From positions 1 through 28,859 of the forward strand of contig WPIO01000537.1 of assembly GCA_009760855.2 (NCBI GenBank): a stretch of DNA of 28,859 nucleotides, written 5' to 3'. A program made the position numbers and the translations under genes. Of this stretch, positions 11,601 through 23,379 are shown one piece after another. The notes under the pieces are model-generated. The model ran no database searches and had not been told where the DNA came from. It was given only the letters and a program-made list of their open reading frames with translations. This stretch comes from Cristatella mucedo. Its lineage: Eukaryota > Bryozoa > Phylactolaemata > Cristatellidae. Every line of letters begins with the position of its first letter. The stretch's first letter is position 1.

Positions 11601-11978
11601 AACAGCATATAGTGGACTCGTTAGCCGGACTATGGGATGGGGTTACGAATTTCGAATAAGGCAGAAAGCTTCTTTAATACCGTTAAGGCCAAAATGATTA
11701 AAATATAAATGTAGGATGTGTTTTCCTCATATTTGCATATTTCTGTCTCCATTAAAAGGAAGGACACTTGCTAGAAAGTCGTAAGGTTTAAAAAGGCGCG
11801 GAAGTAACGGTACTGTGGGGCTCGTTCTGCGCACCGCTCATCCAAGCTAGTTTAGGAACAAGACTCGGATACTGAGGTGATCCAAAAAAAGTCAACTGGA
11901 TCCTTCTGGGAGCAGTTTGGAAATGCAAGGATTTTTGTCATCAACGATTGCAGACGAACTATTTATCTTTTCATTCAG

Positions 11979-12034
11979 ACTCTCAGGTCGATATCTGAGT
12001 TCCGAGCAAAACTTACACACGGTTTCAGATAATG
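11979..12034 (+). CDS. Ankyrin exon 10 (candidate)
   Basis: A 56-nt block between a good acceptor (CTTTTCATTCAG) and a donor GTATGT. Read with one leading base it gives LSGRYLSSEQNLHTVSDN and leaves a G. That G joins the GA at the start of exon 11 to make Gly, so the two exons together read HTVSDNGYWALHVTACAQN. That junction restores an ankyrin turn very like the DxNGWTALH of TRPA1, which is the main support. The downstream intron would be 9.5 kb. The other two frames meet stops or do not fit. Confidence 0.52.
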
Positions 12035-13204
12035 GTATGTATATTCTCGGCCTAGTAGTGTAGCCTAAATAAGCAAGTAAAAACCTTTGTTAAGATTCCA
12101 CGCTGTCATTGATTAGTTTTTACCGCCTTTCAGCTCCGGGCAGCAATTTAAGCAATGCATATGTAAATCTGGGGACAAAAAGTCGTTTAATGACCTAAAG
12201 GGGACTCAACGGAGTAGTTACCCTGCAAACTCGGGCTGCCTTCGAGGCCGTGTCCCAATGTAGCCCAAACACATAGTAAAAAATCAATTAAGGGAAAAGG
12301 AAGAAGATGAAGTCTAAAGCTCGCGTCATAAACAAATTCGAAGAAGTAAGGAAATAGATAGCGCAGTATAGTCAATTTGGGGCACGGGGTTGAATGTTAG
12401 CAAGTTAAGAGCTGAATGAAGATTCGTCTAATATTCAAGAATATAATTACAGTTCCACCTTATTAGGGGACGGGGCACATGCAGAGTCTTTCTGCAACTG
12501 GCAGTTTTTTAAGTGGAAAAGAATTGACATTTAAAGTTAATTGGGGGTTTGTTATTCTTCGTTAGGATCTGAGGCTGGCACATCTGTTGAAAAAAGTGGA
12601 GCATGATGGGTTATAAACTTCCATTTGTGGTCCGTTGTGGGTTGCAGAGTCCAAAACTTTGTAGCTTTCATAATAATAATATTAATAGAAGAAACTTGAT
12701 TACGCACCCCTCAAAGGAGTCAATCTCTTTTCTTAGGTGGATTTTCCATTTTTGCTGTCAAAAGAAATAACGATTGAATGAGTTGTGAGTGGTATCATTG
12801 CTTGATAAAAAAACCCATGGAATAATATGATTAGGGGTGACATGCCACGAATCAGCATTGAAGTGTGTTTGGTGGCTAGCCTGCAAACAGTCTTGGTCCG
12901 GCCCACGCATAAGCACACGAAGAAAACGAACACATCAGGGAACGCCACTAAATGCCATATCCTAAATAGTGGTGCTTTGTATGTTTCTCTTTTACTATGG
13001 TTCAAGTTAGGGGGTTTGTCTTGTATGTTAAGCTGCGGAAGTCGGAGTTCTCAGGCATTTGGGAGAGTAGACTATACGAGCGATATGCGGTGCTTAAGAG
13101 TCTTCAAAGAGGATTGAGATTTTTAAGCTCAATAGTGCCGGCTTGTGATTACGTTGCCGTGGCCCATAATCAATGTATTTAGGGCGTGGTGGCTAGGACC
13201 ATGC

Positions 13205-13434
13205 TAGTACATGCTGTCACTAACTGGCACACGATGACTTGGCAATTCTGACGCCTGGTGCCTGTCAGCCCCTAACCCTGTTAGTGATGTTGGTTAATTC
13301 AAGCATGCTATTACTCACAATCAATCGCGCTTACCGGGCATTTGCACGAGCAACGGTAAAGTGCGTAGAAAGAGATTGAGTTCTCTGATCCGGGCACGCT
13401 GTAAATTCAATTGCATTTATTATTATTATTTTTA
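13205..13434 (+). mobile_element. 5'-truncated LINE 3' end, copy of the same family
   Basis: This aligns by eye with 25315-25540. Shared landmarks are a CATGCTG..CACTAA stretch, TGTCAGCCCCTAACC against TGTCACCCCTAACC, a CAAGCATG stretch, TAAAGTGCGTAGAAAGAGATTGAGTTCTCTGA, and a tail of ATT repeats (13416-13432). Only the 3' UTR is present, so it is a short truncated insertion in the same orientation as the large copy. The exact 5' border is uncertain, within about 30 nt. Confidence 0.75.
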
Positions 13435-14179
13435 CACAGGTTTAGGTAACCAGTTAGATTCCGAAAAAGCGGGTAGTATGATTTTTAGTCCTGGTGGGAG
13501 AGGCGATTCTGATCGATAGGCAGGGTGCAATGTATGTTTGCATGCAGATCAGGAGTCGCCTGAACCTATTTTTATTGCATCAGGATCACGTAGCTAGCTG
13601 TTATTGATTTATTAGCGAACCTTCCACTCCTTGATCAAAAATTAATTTGAGGCTCCAGTGGCTTTTTAGAAAGCACATAAAAAATTGCGCATTCAAGCAA
13701 TATAATGTGTTCTGATGAATAACTAGGGAGGCCTAGGGTGCAGATATTAGTAGGCTAGATTAGCTATGTCTAATTCTGGAAACGAGGTGTTTAAAAAATA
13801 TTAATGGCTAGTCATCCCGAATAGCTTAATATAAATGTCAAAAAACGATATAATTATCGTGGCAATCCGAAAAAGAATATGGAATTTTAATTTTTTGCAT
13901 TGTGACTTAAAAATAATCATATTTCTAAATTACTCTTATATTTTTTTTTAGAAGGAGTGCGTACATTTTTTCAGACCTATTTATGTCGTCAGTGTTGTTT
14001 TGGGTCACTTTGAGTTGCAAGATGATATTTAAACATGATGATGCCCGAATGGGGGGATTTGTTAGTCAATACCATAATTAGGATTATGTGAAATCATAGG
14101 TATTCTATAGAAGTCATTAATAGACAGCTGAAAATAAAATGTTTAGGAAAAACGCTAGAGAAACAAATAAATTGATAAG

Positions 14180-14242
14180 GAACAAAAAAAAAGAAAAAAA
14201 AAGAAAACACCAAGAAAGAAAGAAAAAAAAAAAAAAAATTGG
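14180..14242 (+). repeat. A-rich polypurine tract
   Basis: An A and G only tract with runs of up to about 16 A, including AAAG and GAAA units. The open frames across it on both strands are Lys-rich or Phe-rich artefacts. Confidence 0.85.
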
Positions 14243-16244
14243 AGAGGGAAAATTAGCATTTGCAAAGAGTGCATTGGAATTCCTAATGGTTGTTGATGAA
14301 ACATGTATTATGGCGCCGGTTGGGCTTACTAGGCCCAAAGGGAAACTTCATGCGGTTGGCAGAGCAAAACTCATTGGAGGATGGCAGGTGATGTCTTTTG
14401 CTTTACTGATGTAATTTCCATCGATTTGGGAGATATCATTAAGATCGGCTTGCAGTGTGGCTAGCATGCGTACAGAGCAGAGCCTAAGAACGGAAATCTG
14501 CTTTGTCGCTAAAGTATGAGGTTATGTTAGAGTTGGGCAATTATTGACTGGTGTAAGAAGATTGGGGGGGGGAGTTGTACGATGGGACAGAGTGATTAGG
14601 AATGTCTTAGGATGTGTAGGCTGGGAACAGGAGAAATGCTGTAACAGCGCTTACAAGAAACTCCTTTAATTCAAGAACGTGGCTTGACTGTTGGCTGGTG
14701 CATGACGGTGATAGATGACACTGATGTGTCACTTCAAGAGCTGATGACATAAATGCCTAGCTGCATGGTTTTGGCATCAATTCAACTCTATGGCTGCACA
14801 TTGGCAGGATTAGCTACAATTAAGTGATGTTAACTAAATCTTAATAAGGAGTTCATCTCGGCACAATAATTAAATCAGGGGGTCATATTTTATATCCCTT
14901 TAAAAAACGCACACCAAGATGGGCCTGCCATTGGTGCATAAATGAAACGTAAGCATAAAAAGACAGTGTAAGCATATCCTCAGCTAGTCTTGAAAGGGGG
15001 AATTTGGAAGATGTACCCCAAAAAAGAGAGTGTGCGAGGCTAGAAGGGTCGCAAAACATTCTTACGGTGAAGCCTATTTTGAGGTTTAAAAAGCTTACTG
15101 CAATTAATAAGTTAGCGCTAGGTTTTTCGTATAGGGTTGTGATGATTTTTTATATTGAATTGGCATTGCAATCTACGAAAATTCACAATACAAATCGCTT
15201 GGCTTCGACATATCATCAAAATATTGCCAATTAAACACACTGATTTTAGACGAGCTGAAAAAAGCAGTGTTTGATCGCAAGCAGCAATGTAAAAGAGTAG
15301 GCGCTAATCTAGCGTAAATTGAATCTATATATGGAGAGCCTGCCTGCAATTATATCTCAAGAATGGTCTGCGGAAAAGTTGGGGAAAGAAGTTACTCGAC
15401 GCAGTATTTCTTGGAGTAGGTCATATTCTCGTGAAGGCTGCTCGCCCGATGACGGTTATTCAATTGGCTCGCCAATGTCTAAAACCTCTACAGATGAGAT
15501 TAGGATATTCTTACTAATTAAATTGCAGTTCGGTGAATCTTGGTCCGAGGTACAGGGTCGGGCTGAAGAGTAACTTGGTGAGCATCTGCATCAGATGCGC
15601 TGAGAGGGAGATCGCTACAGAATTAAATGTTAAAAAATGGGAGTGAAAATATGTAATTTTAAATCTTACAAGCTCCACGCTAGTGTACTGATCGAAATGC
15701 CCCTAAGACGCTTGTATGCTTAATATGAGTGACAGAGCTTAGGTCGCTGCCGCTACCATTAACTTTTTCTGAGGAATGAATTATTGCTGAGATATTCTCT
15801 ACTTGAGGTTGACAGAAGGTGACGGAATTCACGTCGTAACTGTCAATTTATCCTTGCGACCAGAATGGTCTACAGCGGCGCAAGTCCTCCACTTGATCAG
15901 GAAGCATCAGACCATGCGTCGGTCGCATAAAAAAGAAAATTTTAGGATTATTGCTGTTTTATTAATTTTATGGTGCAGCTCTGAGAATGTGTCAGGTTGG
16001 GTACCATACACTTATTCGGTACTAGGGTAGCAAAAGGACTGGGCCAAACTTTAGCACTGTACGAACATCTCGTACTTATAATAAAAATGATGTTGCAATT
16101 GGGAGAATCGGCATCAAAAGGTATCATTAATGCAAATCAAGATATATACTCTTGAAATTAGGATATGTATGTGCTAATAAATCAATAAATATATGGTGGT
16201 GGCTGTATTTACATATATAGTGAGTTTTCTTACGGGGCCAATCG

Positions 16245-16330
16245 ATCATCTACTCTCCCACTTGCCGGCTGTGGCACCCTCGTGTCAGCGGTCCTGAACT
16301 GCTAGCTTCTATGCTAATCCACTACCCTCA
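16245..16330 (-). repeat. Possible tRNA-derived SINE remnant
   Basis: The - strand has an exact A-box match, TAGTGGATTAG (16324-16314), followed by a tRNA-like stretch AGCAGTTCAGGACCGCTGAC. The expected B box is degraded (GGTGCCACAGCC in its place). The block is richer in C and G than its surroundings. The call is weak because only one box is intact. Confidence 0.28.
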
Positions 16331-17409
16331 ACTCTGCTCTCCTAACTGCTTGCCTCTGTCTATGCTTCCGCAGTTTCTCTTGTTGCGTGAGTACGAAGTC
16401 TGTTGGCGACCGAATGCGTACGGGCGAAGCCGCTTAGTCTGTGAGTGGCGCTGATACAAACCAGACTCTCCTGCGTAATCGCCACATGAAAGTCCTTTGG
16501 TGTAGACTTTTGTGAATTACTGACGGACGATATGCATTACAACTATAGTCAGTTATATACCGAAATACATTTATTAGATACGTTCAATCAACGAGATGCA
16601 TAGCTTTGGAAATCTCACATTTGGTCTTTCTGTTGTCCGTTTTAGAGACCCCAAAACAGGGTACTTTGGGCAACAACCAAACTTTTTGAAAAATTCCTTC
16701 TCAGTAAACGGCCAACCATGGGATGAATCTACCGTTTATCACATCCAACAATTGATGTCGCGATTAGTTTTTTTTATGATGGGTCCTGTGTAGGTCTCTT
16801 ATGTAATACAATTTGTTTAAAATCAAGATTGTTTTAATTGCAATAGCAAGTTATGGTATTGAAAGAAGAATTTACCCAAAGTAATTGAATTATTTTTGCC
16901 TGTCCAGAAACTTGGCCAGCTATTATGTAACTTTTTTCTAGAGATGACGAACCAACGCAGACCCTCTCCTCTCCATAGCTGTTTTTCATCTGGAAATACA
17001 ATGGGACAATTTGTGCAGCCTTCTTGCTGGACAACCAACGTCCCTATGTCAGCAACAGATAACATAAAGGGTAATTATGAGCGTTGTTGTTTTGCTTGAA
17101 ACGAACTGATTAGCGGCTTCTTCACCATCTTAAATAGATATTGGCAGTAGTTTCGCTGAGGCATCATACCGTATTGATTCCTCGCCTTTGCATTTTTCTG
17201 TAAAACCTCTGGCACGTCTTGAACTTTGAAATTTACCCCAGAAAATACTACTTTTTTATTATTCCCCATAAAAAAAACCTGAGATAAAAACCAGGAAGCG
17301 TAAAAAAATTCCTCTCTCTTCTTGTTGTTTACGTTTGTTTAATTATCAGAGGTAGGGAATGGATTCCCATGAGATGTTTTTTTTCTGTATGTTTTATCAT
17401 TAACAATCA

Positions 17410-17424
17410 GAAAAAAAAAAAAAA
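17410..17424 (+). repeat. Poly(A) run
   Basis: A run of about 14 A in AT-rich intron sequence. No retroelement head was found upstream. Confidence 0.7.
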
Positions 17425-18543
17425 CTTTCATGTGGTTTTTCAATAGGAAATAGGTCGAAATTTATTCTCACCCTTCTAATCATCTCCCTGTTTTTGGATC
17501 TAACATACTTTTAAGACTACGTTTTTTACTTCGTTTTATTATTTTTAAAAAAAAAGATGTTATATAAAGAAGAAATCACTTTGGCCGCTATTCCAGAAGT
17601 TTTGGATGTCAAACTCGAATGATGAATATTTATTCCAGCTAAAGGGGACATTGCGAAATTGGCCAAATGCCAACGTAAATGGTGCTAATATTTGATGGTC
17701 GATATGCTGAAATGGAAAGACTTTGTAGCCCATGATTATTTAAAAATTGTATTCAGCCATCCTTTCAATCCGTATTTTGGAAGCTCAGGGGCACGCTTGA
17801 TTTCCTTGAACCTATAAACAGATGGCTGTTATGATTGCTTATTGTCAAAAAATAAAATTTGTCCAGCTTAATCAGATGTGCTTTTTACATTTTGTGGTTT
17901 GAGCCAGCGGTATTAAATGTAAACTTGCACTCTGAGCAGTATAGACGCCTACAAAAATACTTGAAAAATTTAAGGGTTTACGCTGGCAGGTAAGTGGGAC
18001 CACCTCGGGCAGGTGCTATCGCAATCCCCTCTTGCGCTGACCTTTTATAAGACCGTGGCAACTGACGCAATCTCTAGTCTTTTGACTACAGGTGGGGGGG
18101 ACCCTAGAAGTAACAATGCACCTTAAAGCCTTCCAGTTTTTTCCAGCTTTTTAATTGTAAACAGAACTCCCCCTTGAGTTTCCATTTGCGAATTTTGGTT
18201 TTTTCCTAACCTTTGGGGTGAATATATACTAATGGGGAGTAACTGAGAGTTTGTGAGCTTAATAATTAATAATAACAATGCACTTGATAAAGCGCTTATC
18301 GAAGAGAACCGATCATCTCTTTCTGGGTGCTGTTATCATGTGCGTGCAAAAGGGAAACCCACGATTAAAAAAAGATGGAAGTTCTATGTCTGTGAAAAAA
18401 CAACATGAGGAATAAACATGGGGCTAAGGGGGGACATGCACAGGGGTCAGCATTGGCAAAGTGTGTTAGTATGCAAGGGCATTTGGCAAACAGTGTCAAG
18501 GGCACAGATACAGGTAGGCATGAAGGACGGGGAAAAATCCACA

Positions 18544-18562
18544 GGGGGGGGGGGACCCCCCC
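18544..18562 (+). repeat. G-run/C-run hairpin
   Basis: Eleven G, one A, then seven C form a short perfect G:C hairpin with almost no loop. It lies directly upstream of the SINE-like block at 18565. Confidence 0.85.
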
Positions 18563-18564
18563 AC

Positions 18565-18755
18565 TAAATGCGTGTTGGCTTGAATAGTGTGTGGTTATGT
18601 TCTTTTTACAAAAGTGGGGTTCAAGTCCCAGTGGTTGTCCTTGGACGTAAAGGTCTGGAGTGAGGTTCCAAAAGGTTATGAGGGGAACGTCATACAAAAC
18701 TAAGGCGTAATGGTTTCTCCAAAAATATTTTTTAAAAAAAAAAAAAAAAAAAAAA
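18565..18755 (+). repeat. Possible SINE with A box, B box and poly(A) tail
   Basis: An A-box-like TGGCTTGAATAGTG (18576-18589) is followed about 30 nt later by a B box matching GGTTCAAGTCC (18618-18628). About 105 nt of unrelated body then leads to a run of 22 A at 18734-18755. Head, body and poly(A) tail in one orientation are the parts of a tRNA-derived SINE. Target-site repeats are not obvious. Confidence 0.38.
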
Positions 18756-20224
18756 CAAAAAGAATAAGTTTTATAACGACAGTATTGGTTAAAAAAACTG
18801 TTTGGTTATGAATAAGGATGTGACGGGATGGTTAAAAAACCTGTTGGGGGGAATGTAGATCTGAGAAATAGGCTGGAAGCCAATACGAAAGAAGGGCCCG
18901 TAAAGTGACCCTAACAGCAAAAGATCGATCGACCAAAATCCGTTGATTAGGTCGGAAATGACTCGCAATTGGACTAGGGGGCTGGTGGGCCAGTTCTGCA
19001 GGGTCGGCGAGGAAGTGGTGTTGCTGTGGCAACGTTTCGACGCTCAACGAAAGAACAAGCCTGGTCTTGCAGGGAGTTTGCCAGCAATCTGTAAAATCGG
19101 CCTGGGATTCCAACATGCTGGTAGGGGCAAAGCAAGGTCAGTGAGTGGAATCTAAGTCAAGGAACGGGAATGTCACAAATTGGGGGCATGGGAACCCAAC
19201 CTTAGGATTGCGCTGAGAAAACGTATGCTAAACCAAGCCCCCAAATTTTAGGAAACTCCGGAGGTTACTGCTTGGGAAAATTTCGGGCAGGACTTGATTG
19301 TGTAGTTATGTGGGTCACTCTAACTGAGGAGGTTACTTTTGGTACAAAACTATGAGCCTCATAGATTTCTAGCTGACGTCAACACAGGGAGAAAGAAAAT
19401 TGTTGGAAGAGCTTCATTTTGAGTGGGGGGCCTTCAGCCTTTCGCATAACATTTCTGAGTCATCACTGGGTTTTTCAATAACTCATACGATGGTTTCTTC
19501 GCTCTTGAAAGCAATGGTTATGGGTAATTCAAGGACCCAGTGGTCACGTGTTCTCTTCCAGGCCTTTTCTTATCTCTGAAATATATTTAGTAATATTAAT
19601 TTGGTACGGAAGTCCTCTAGCTTATCAGGTGTTAATCTTTGCAAATTGTTTAAAGTAATTTTTTAAACTTCGTGCGTCTTTATCCAGGCCAGGTCCTCCT
19701 CGTATCATTGCTGCCTGAAATATTTCCAATATCAACAGAGTGTAGTTATCTTACCTCGGGGTACTGCAATAGGGCTGGGGGGAGTTTCTTATACATAGAG
19801 GTTATGGATTAAAAAATATTTTAAAGTGATTTGTGCAGGGGGGGGACATCTTAAAAAAAATATCGCACTTCAGTATGAGTCCATTTTTTTAAATTTAACA
19901 AAGTGATCACGCTTAATACAACAGTAAAATAAATCTGTGGCTTATTGATTAGTCGTGTTTGTTCATTTTTGTCAGTAGGGTTTTATTGTCAAATCCCTGA
20001 TTTTTAATATGTTATTGTCAATTTAACAACTTTGTGCATCTTACATGCAAATTTAGTCAAAACAAGGGTTTATTTATATTAAAAAACTCTTAAAGCACCC
20101 AACGTTTGAACGATCATAAATGGCTTTGCATTTTCCCCAAAAATTTCTTGTTGACTTACATCCTGCATAACTTAAAACTCTTAAACTCAATTTGGAAGGA
20201 GTAGATGCTAAAGAGAACGAAACA

Positions 20225-20440
20225 ATAACATGCGATTAGGTGCAGTGCCGTGGTGGGACCACACTAGGTACGGGGAGCTGTATTTTCACGACCGGACATA
20301 GCCCGAGGTAGTGGGGTTCGAATCGGTGAGGATGTTAATTCGTTTTAATTTGCCGCACTAGCCATCCGTTGTGATAGCTGTCTCTCAAGGCTCTTCTGTG
20401 TCAGCCCTGCAAAAGAAGCAAGCTGTTAAATTAAGCCAGT
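20225..20440 (+). repeat. Possible tRNA-derived SINE remnant
   Basis: A perfect B-box core, GGTTCGAATC, lies at 20315-20324, with an A-box-like TGGTGGGACC at 20251-20260. Parts of the stretch TTTTCACGACC..GGGGTTCGAAT..GTGAG also occur in the - strand remnant at 1180-1250, and both are followed by an ACTAGCCA/AGTAGCCA block and a CTGTTAAAT/CAGTTAAAT block. The two may therefore belong to one diverged family. Confidence 0.38.
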
Positions 20441-21289
20441 ACTTTTTAAAAAATTTCTGTCTTTTATAAATCAAACTTACACAACCTAAAAAACTAGGAA
20501 AACCACTTGAAAGGGAATGTTTTGCCAGTTGGCCTATACTAATTATTCGCCTGTTGAACTGCGATATTTTAAATAAAATTAATTGATATATATGCCAACT
20601 TAAATATTTCTAAAAGCAGGAGCTCGTATAATACATGCAAAAATAATTATTTTTTTTTCTTTCCTAGTAATATAGTTAAGCTCTCCGGATCGAGGACAAA
20701 TAAAAAAATATGCTTAAGGGTAAATGTTGAGGAAAAGGCAAGAAAAAGATTGTTTCAAAACCATCACATGTTTTTTAGGGTAAAAAATTGTACCAAAACC
20801 AATCATATATATTTTGTAGGGGGGTACCTTTTGAAAATTTACAAATTTATTTAAAATATGAGATTCACTTCTGGTTTTATTTAAATGTTATTAAGCCTTT
20901 ACGTTGTCCTTACAACGATCTTGAACTTTGTGATTTTTGGCAAAAAAATGTGTAGGACTTTTCTCAACTTGTCCCAAATGAAATGAAAAAAATTCAACCG
21001 TTGTAGTGACGTACTCCGTCAAGATACTCGAGCATAAAGGTAGTCCGATTCAAATTTTACTGTTGATCCGGGGCTCAGTACTAGCGAGTTATGATATTTT
21101 GAAAGGCGCAAAGCGGTGGGACATTTTAAATAATGCTGTTTACAAAAACTTCGACAAAAAAGGCTTGGCCTCAAACGTGGTGCTAGCACAAAACTCAATT
21201 TACCAAGGGGGACTAAAAATATGTATGGGGGGACAAAAAGGTCAATTTTGCAATGCAGACCTTGCTATTAAACTTTTAGACTTGATACT

Positions 21290-21365
21290 TCCCAGTAAAG
21301 TGCTTATAAATAGGGATTGAGTTCTCTGAGGGGCGCTACAATCAAGTTTATTATCATTATTAATT
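21290..21365 (+). mobile_element. Very short LINE 3' end of the same family
   Basis: A block containing TAAAGTGCTTA, then GATTGAGTTCTCTGAGG, GGCGCTACAATCAAGT, and an imperfect ATT tail matches the last 75 or so bases of the element at 25466-25540. It lies just upstream of ankyrin exon 11 and in the same orientation. It retains the hairpin arms (GTGC with GCGC through one G-T pair, outer part). Upstream sequence does not match the family. Confidence 0.68.
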
Positions 21366-21525
21366 TTGGAAGATTCAAATTTCTATTTTGTACTGTCTTT
21401 GTAAAGGTACTACTTAAAACAAGTAGTTTTGGTTCTTTGACCCATTTACTCTGTGTTTTTCTCAGAAAATTCTAATTAATTACAAAATAATGTGTCTTAA
21501 ATGACTGCAAGGAGTTTTTTCCTAG

Positions 21526-21619
21526 GATACTGGGCTCTCCATGTAACGGCCTGTGCACAAAATCGTCCAGACATAGTCTTGCTGGCTGCTACTACAACAA
21601 AACAAGGAGGGACGTCAGC
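21526..21619 (+). CDS. Ankyrin exon 11
   Basis: A 94-nt exon after the acceptor TTTTTTCCTAG and before the donor GTGAGG, starting with two bases and ending with two bases of split codons. It reads YWALHVTACAQNRPDIVLLA then ATTTKQGGTS, the first and second helices of an ankyrin repeat with a Thr/Gly-rich extension where the finger should be. The final GC joins the first G of exon 12 as Ala. It sits 160 nt downstream of a LINE tail and about 580 nt upstream of the large LINE, which is why it is easily missed. Confidence 0.6.
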
Positions 21620-22198
21620 GTGAGGGAACTTTGAAGGATCAAAGTCCCATTTTTAACGTTGCAATAGAACCGCCGTTGGGTGCCGTTTGAAGGGCAGGCC
21701 AAGGCGATAGCAGAGCATCCAGCTGTGTGTAGTTGCACAAAACACTGCAAAAAAAGAGAAGATTCGATTTTATGTCGTAATTTATTTGTGCGTATTTTCT
21801 GTATGCCTGTTCGACTTCCACTGGGGTATATGCTTTAATGAGATATTTTCATAGGTCATTCAATGCTTCTTGCATGTGCCAGCAGTTTCTGTCTGCATGT
21901 CGGTCCGCGCCTGAGCTATCTATCATTACAGCTTCACCAACTCTTATTCATCACTGAATTTGGCGTTACCCTGGAGTATTCTCTCGTTTTGCTATTGCAT
22001 ATTCAAAGAATTCTTAGATCCAGGTTGCCTCAACCTAGCCGGATTTTGAAAAATCGGGTATCTCCCACTGAAAGCCTAGTTGAAGTAAAATGAACAGAGT
22101 TGTATGACAAATCTCCAGAGCACCTTGCTGTTTTTCAAAGATTCAAGAAACCATCTCAAAACCTCAGAAACCAAAAAACCATCTCACTCAAGCAACTT

Positions 22199-22830
22199 AG
22201 TGAAATGCACAAAGTTCGGTGCTGAAAGCATCAGATTAGCTATCAAAAGTGAACGCTGAAATCGCGCATGACGAGGAAGGATAGATTTCTTGCACACAGA
22301 ATCGAAATGGAGATCGGAGTAAAATCTGAGATAAAGAGGATTTGGTACCTGGTGGGCGATAGACTACTGCCACTATCGGTAGCTTCTTGTTTTTGGATGA
22401 GACTAAAGACAATCGATTCAAAAGACTGCTTCGAGGGGTACTGCAAATTGGCTTGAAGTTGAAATTTCGAGCTCACGATAATAAGCAACTCCACCTCCAG
22501 TTTTAATTGATAGGGGCGTAGGGGTGTTGAAAGAAAGGGGAAGACCAGATGGGGTTGCGTCTTTAATTGTCGGACCCCCCGAGTTTTTATCGATTTTAGC
22601 CATGTTTCAGTTAGGGCAAGCAGGTCGATACCATTTTCAGAAATAAGGTCGCTTGTTACCGTAGAGGGTTTATTACACATTGAAAAGGAGGATTGCAAAG
22701 GCAAGCGTTAAGTCTGGCCGATGGAGATACAACAGGCCTGACGACCACTAAGTTAGAGAGATTTACAGTGACGCATGTGGGGGAGCGTGCTGAGCGGTTC
22801 GAGAGTAATGCTAGAATACCAAACGAAGCG
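22199..22830 (-). pseudogene. Inverted LINE segment: endonuclease N-terminal part
   Basis: Read on the - strand in decreasing coordinates it gives, in normal protein order but across several frames: a Ser/Arg-rich leader with SNRSARSP (about 22810-22785), SARLNA (near 22720), CNKPSTVTSDLISENGIDLL then ALTETWL (22680-22597), GGGVAYYRE (near 22498-22472), VVYRPPG (22367-22347) and DFSVHF (22263-22246). These are the start and middle of an APE-like endonuclease of L2/CR1 elements. TETWL carries the catalytic Glu region, and RDFSVH corresponds to the GDFNxH motif, with Gly replaced by Arg. At least three frameshifts separate the pieces. Its last bases (22229-22199) repeat, inverted, the first bases of the direct segment. 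Confidence 0.85.
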
Positions 22831-23165
22831 GCTTTCAGCAACGAATTTTTGTGCATTGACTGACTCATTGTTTTTCTTGTGGCTCATGTTGCATGGCCCT
22901 ACTCAAATCAAGGGTCACACACTCGACCACATTTTGTCATACAACTGCACTTTGTCATCACCAATTATCACCAAATCCTGCTTATCTGACCACCATGCAG
23001 GATCTCATTCAATCTTGCAGTGTGTGCCTCACCTCCTCCTGTCCTGTAAAATAACCTGTGAATCGCGAAACCTCAAGACCATTGACATCGATGCTGTCCG
23101 TGGGAGAATATCTGTTTCACCTCTGCTGCTCAGTCCCTCCCTCCGACCTGTTATCGTTGGTATAT
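22831..23165 (+). pseudogene. LINE endonuclease C-terminal part, direct segment
   Basis: The direct segment starts at about 22831 with the frame ATNFCALTDSLFF, followed by LHGPTQIKGHTLDHILSYN and KSCLSDHHAGSHSIL. These match the end of the APE-type endonuclease: the GHTLD loop and the SDHH motif holding the catalytic Asp-His pair. It continues, in protein order, from the point where the inverted segment stops (just after the DFSVH motif), so little coding sequence was lost at the break. The open frame then runs into Ser/Leu-rich sequence and ends at a stop near 23165. Confidence 0.82.
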
Positions 23166-23379
23166 AGCTACAACACGACACTAGCTTACACACTCGACGA
23201 GTTTGCACCTCTGACAAAGTGCACTGTGAGCCCCGCCCCAGGGGCCTATGGTCGACGGCCTATGGTTTAGCACAGACATTAAACTAGCCAGGTCTACTAA
23301 GCGAAAGCTTAAAAAAGCATACAAAAGACCAGGACTGACTGTCCATCGATAGGCATATGAAGATTACTGTACTTCGTAC

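Larger units (their letters stand above)
12035..21525. other. Long intron between exons 10 and 11
   Basis: About 9.5 kb. It holds the truncated LINE ends (13205-13434, 21290-21365), three SINE-like blocks (16245, 18565, 20225), poly(A) runs and the G/C hairpin. Open frames at 16596-17269 on both strands, 14139-14414, 15319-15573 and 21006-21320 show no domain I can name. I find no clear additional ankyrin exon. Confidence 0.5.

Noticed and set aside
11820-11875. APLIQASLG-like stretch as an ankyrin exon.
   Set aside because: The frame reaches a stop before any usable donor.
14139-14414. Lys-rich + frame and Phe-rich - frame as a small gene.
   Set aside because: Produced by an A-rich polypurine tract.
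16834-17034. The - strand frame with KSYIIAGQ resembles the end of a netrin/TIMP-like domain.
   Set aside because: No cysteine pattern or upstream part of that domain is present; a single short similarity is not enough.
21006-21320. A 104-codon + strand open frame as a gene.
   Set aside because: Its end lies in the LINE tail at 21290, it has no recognised domain, and the codon content looks random.
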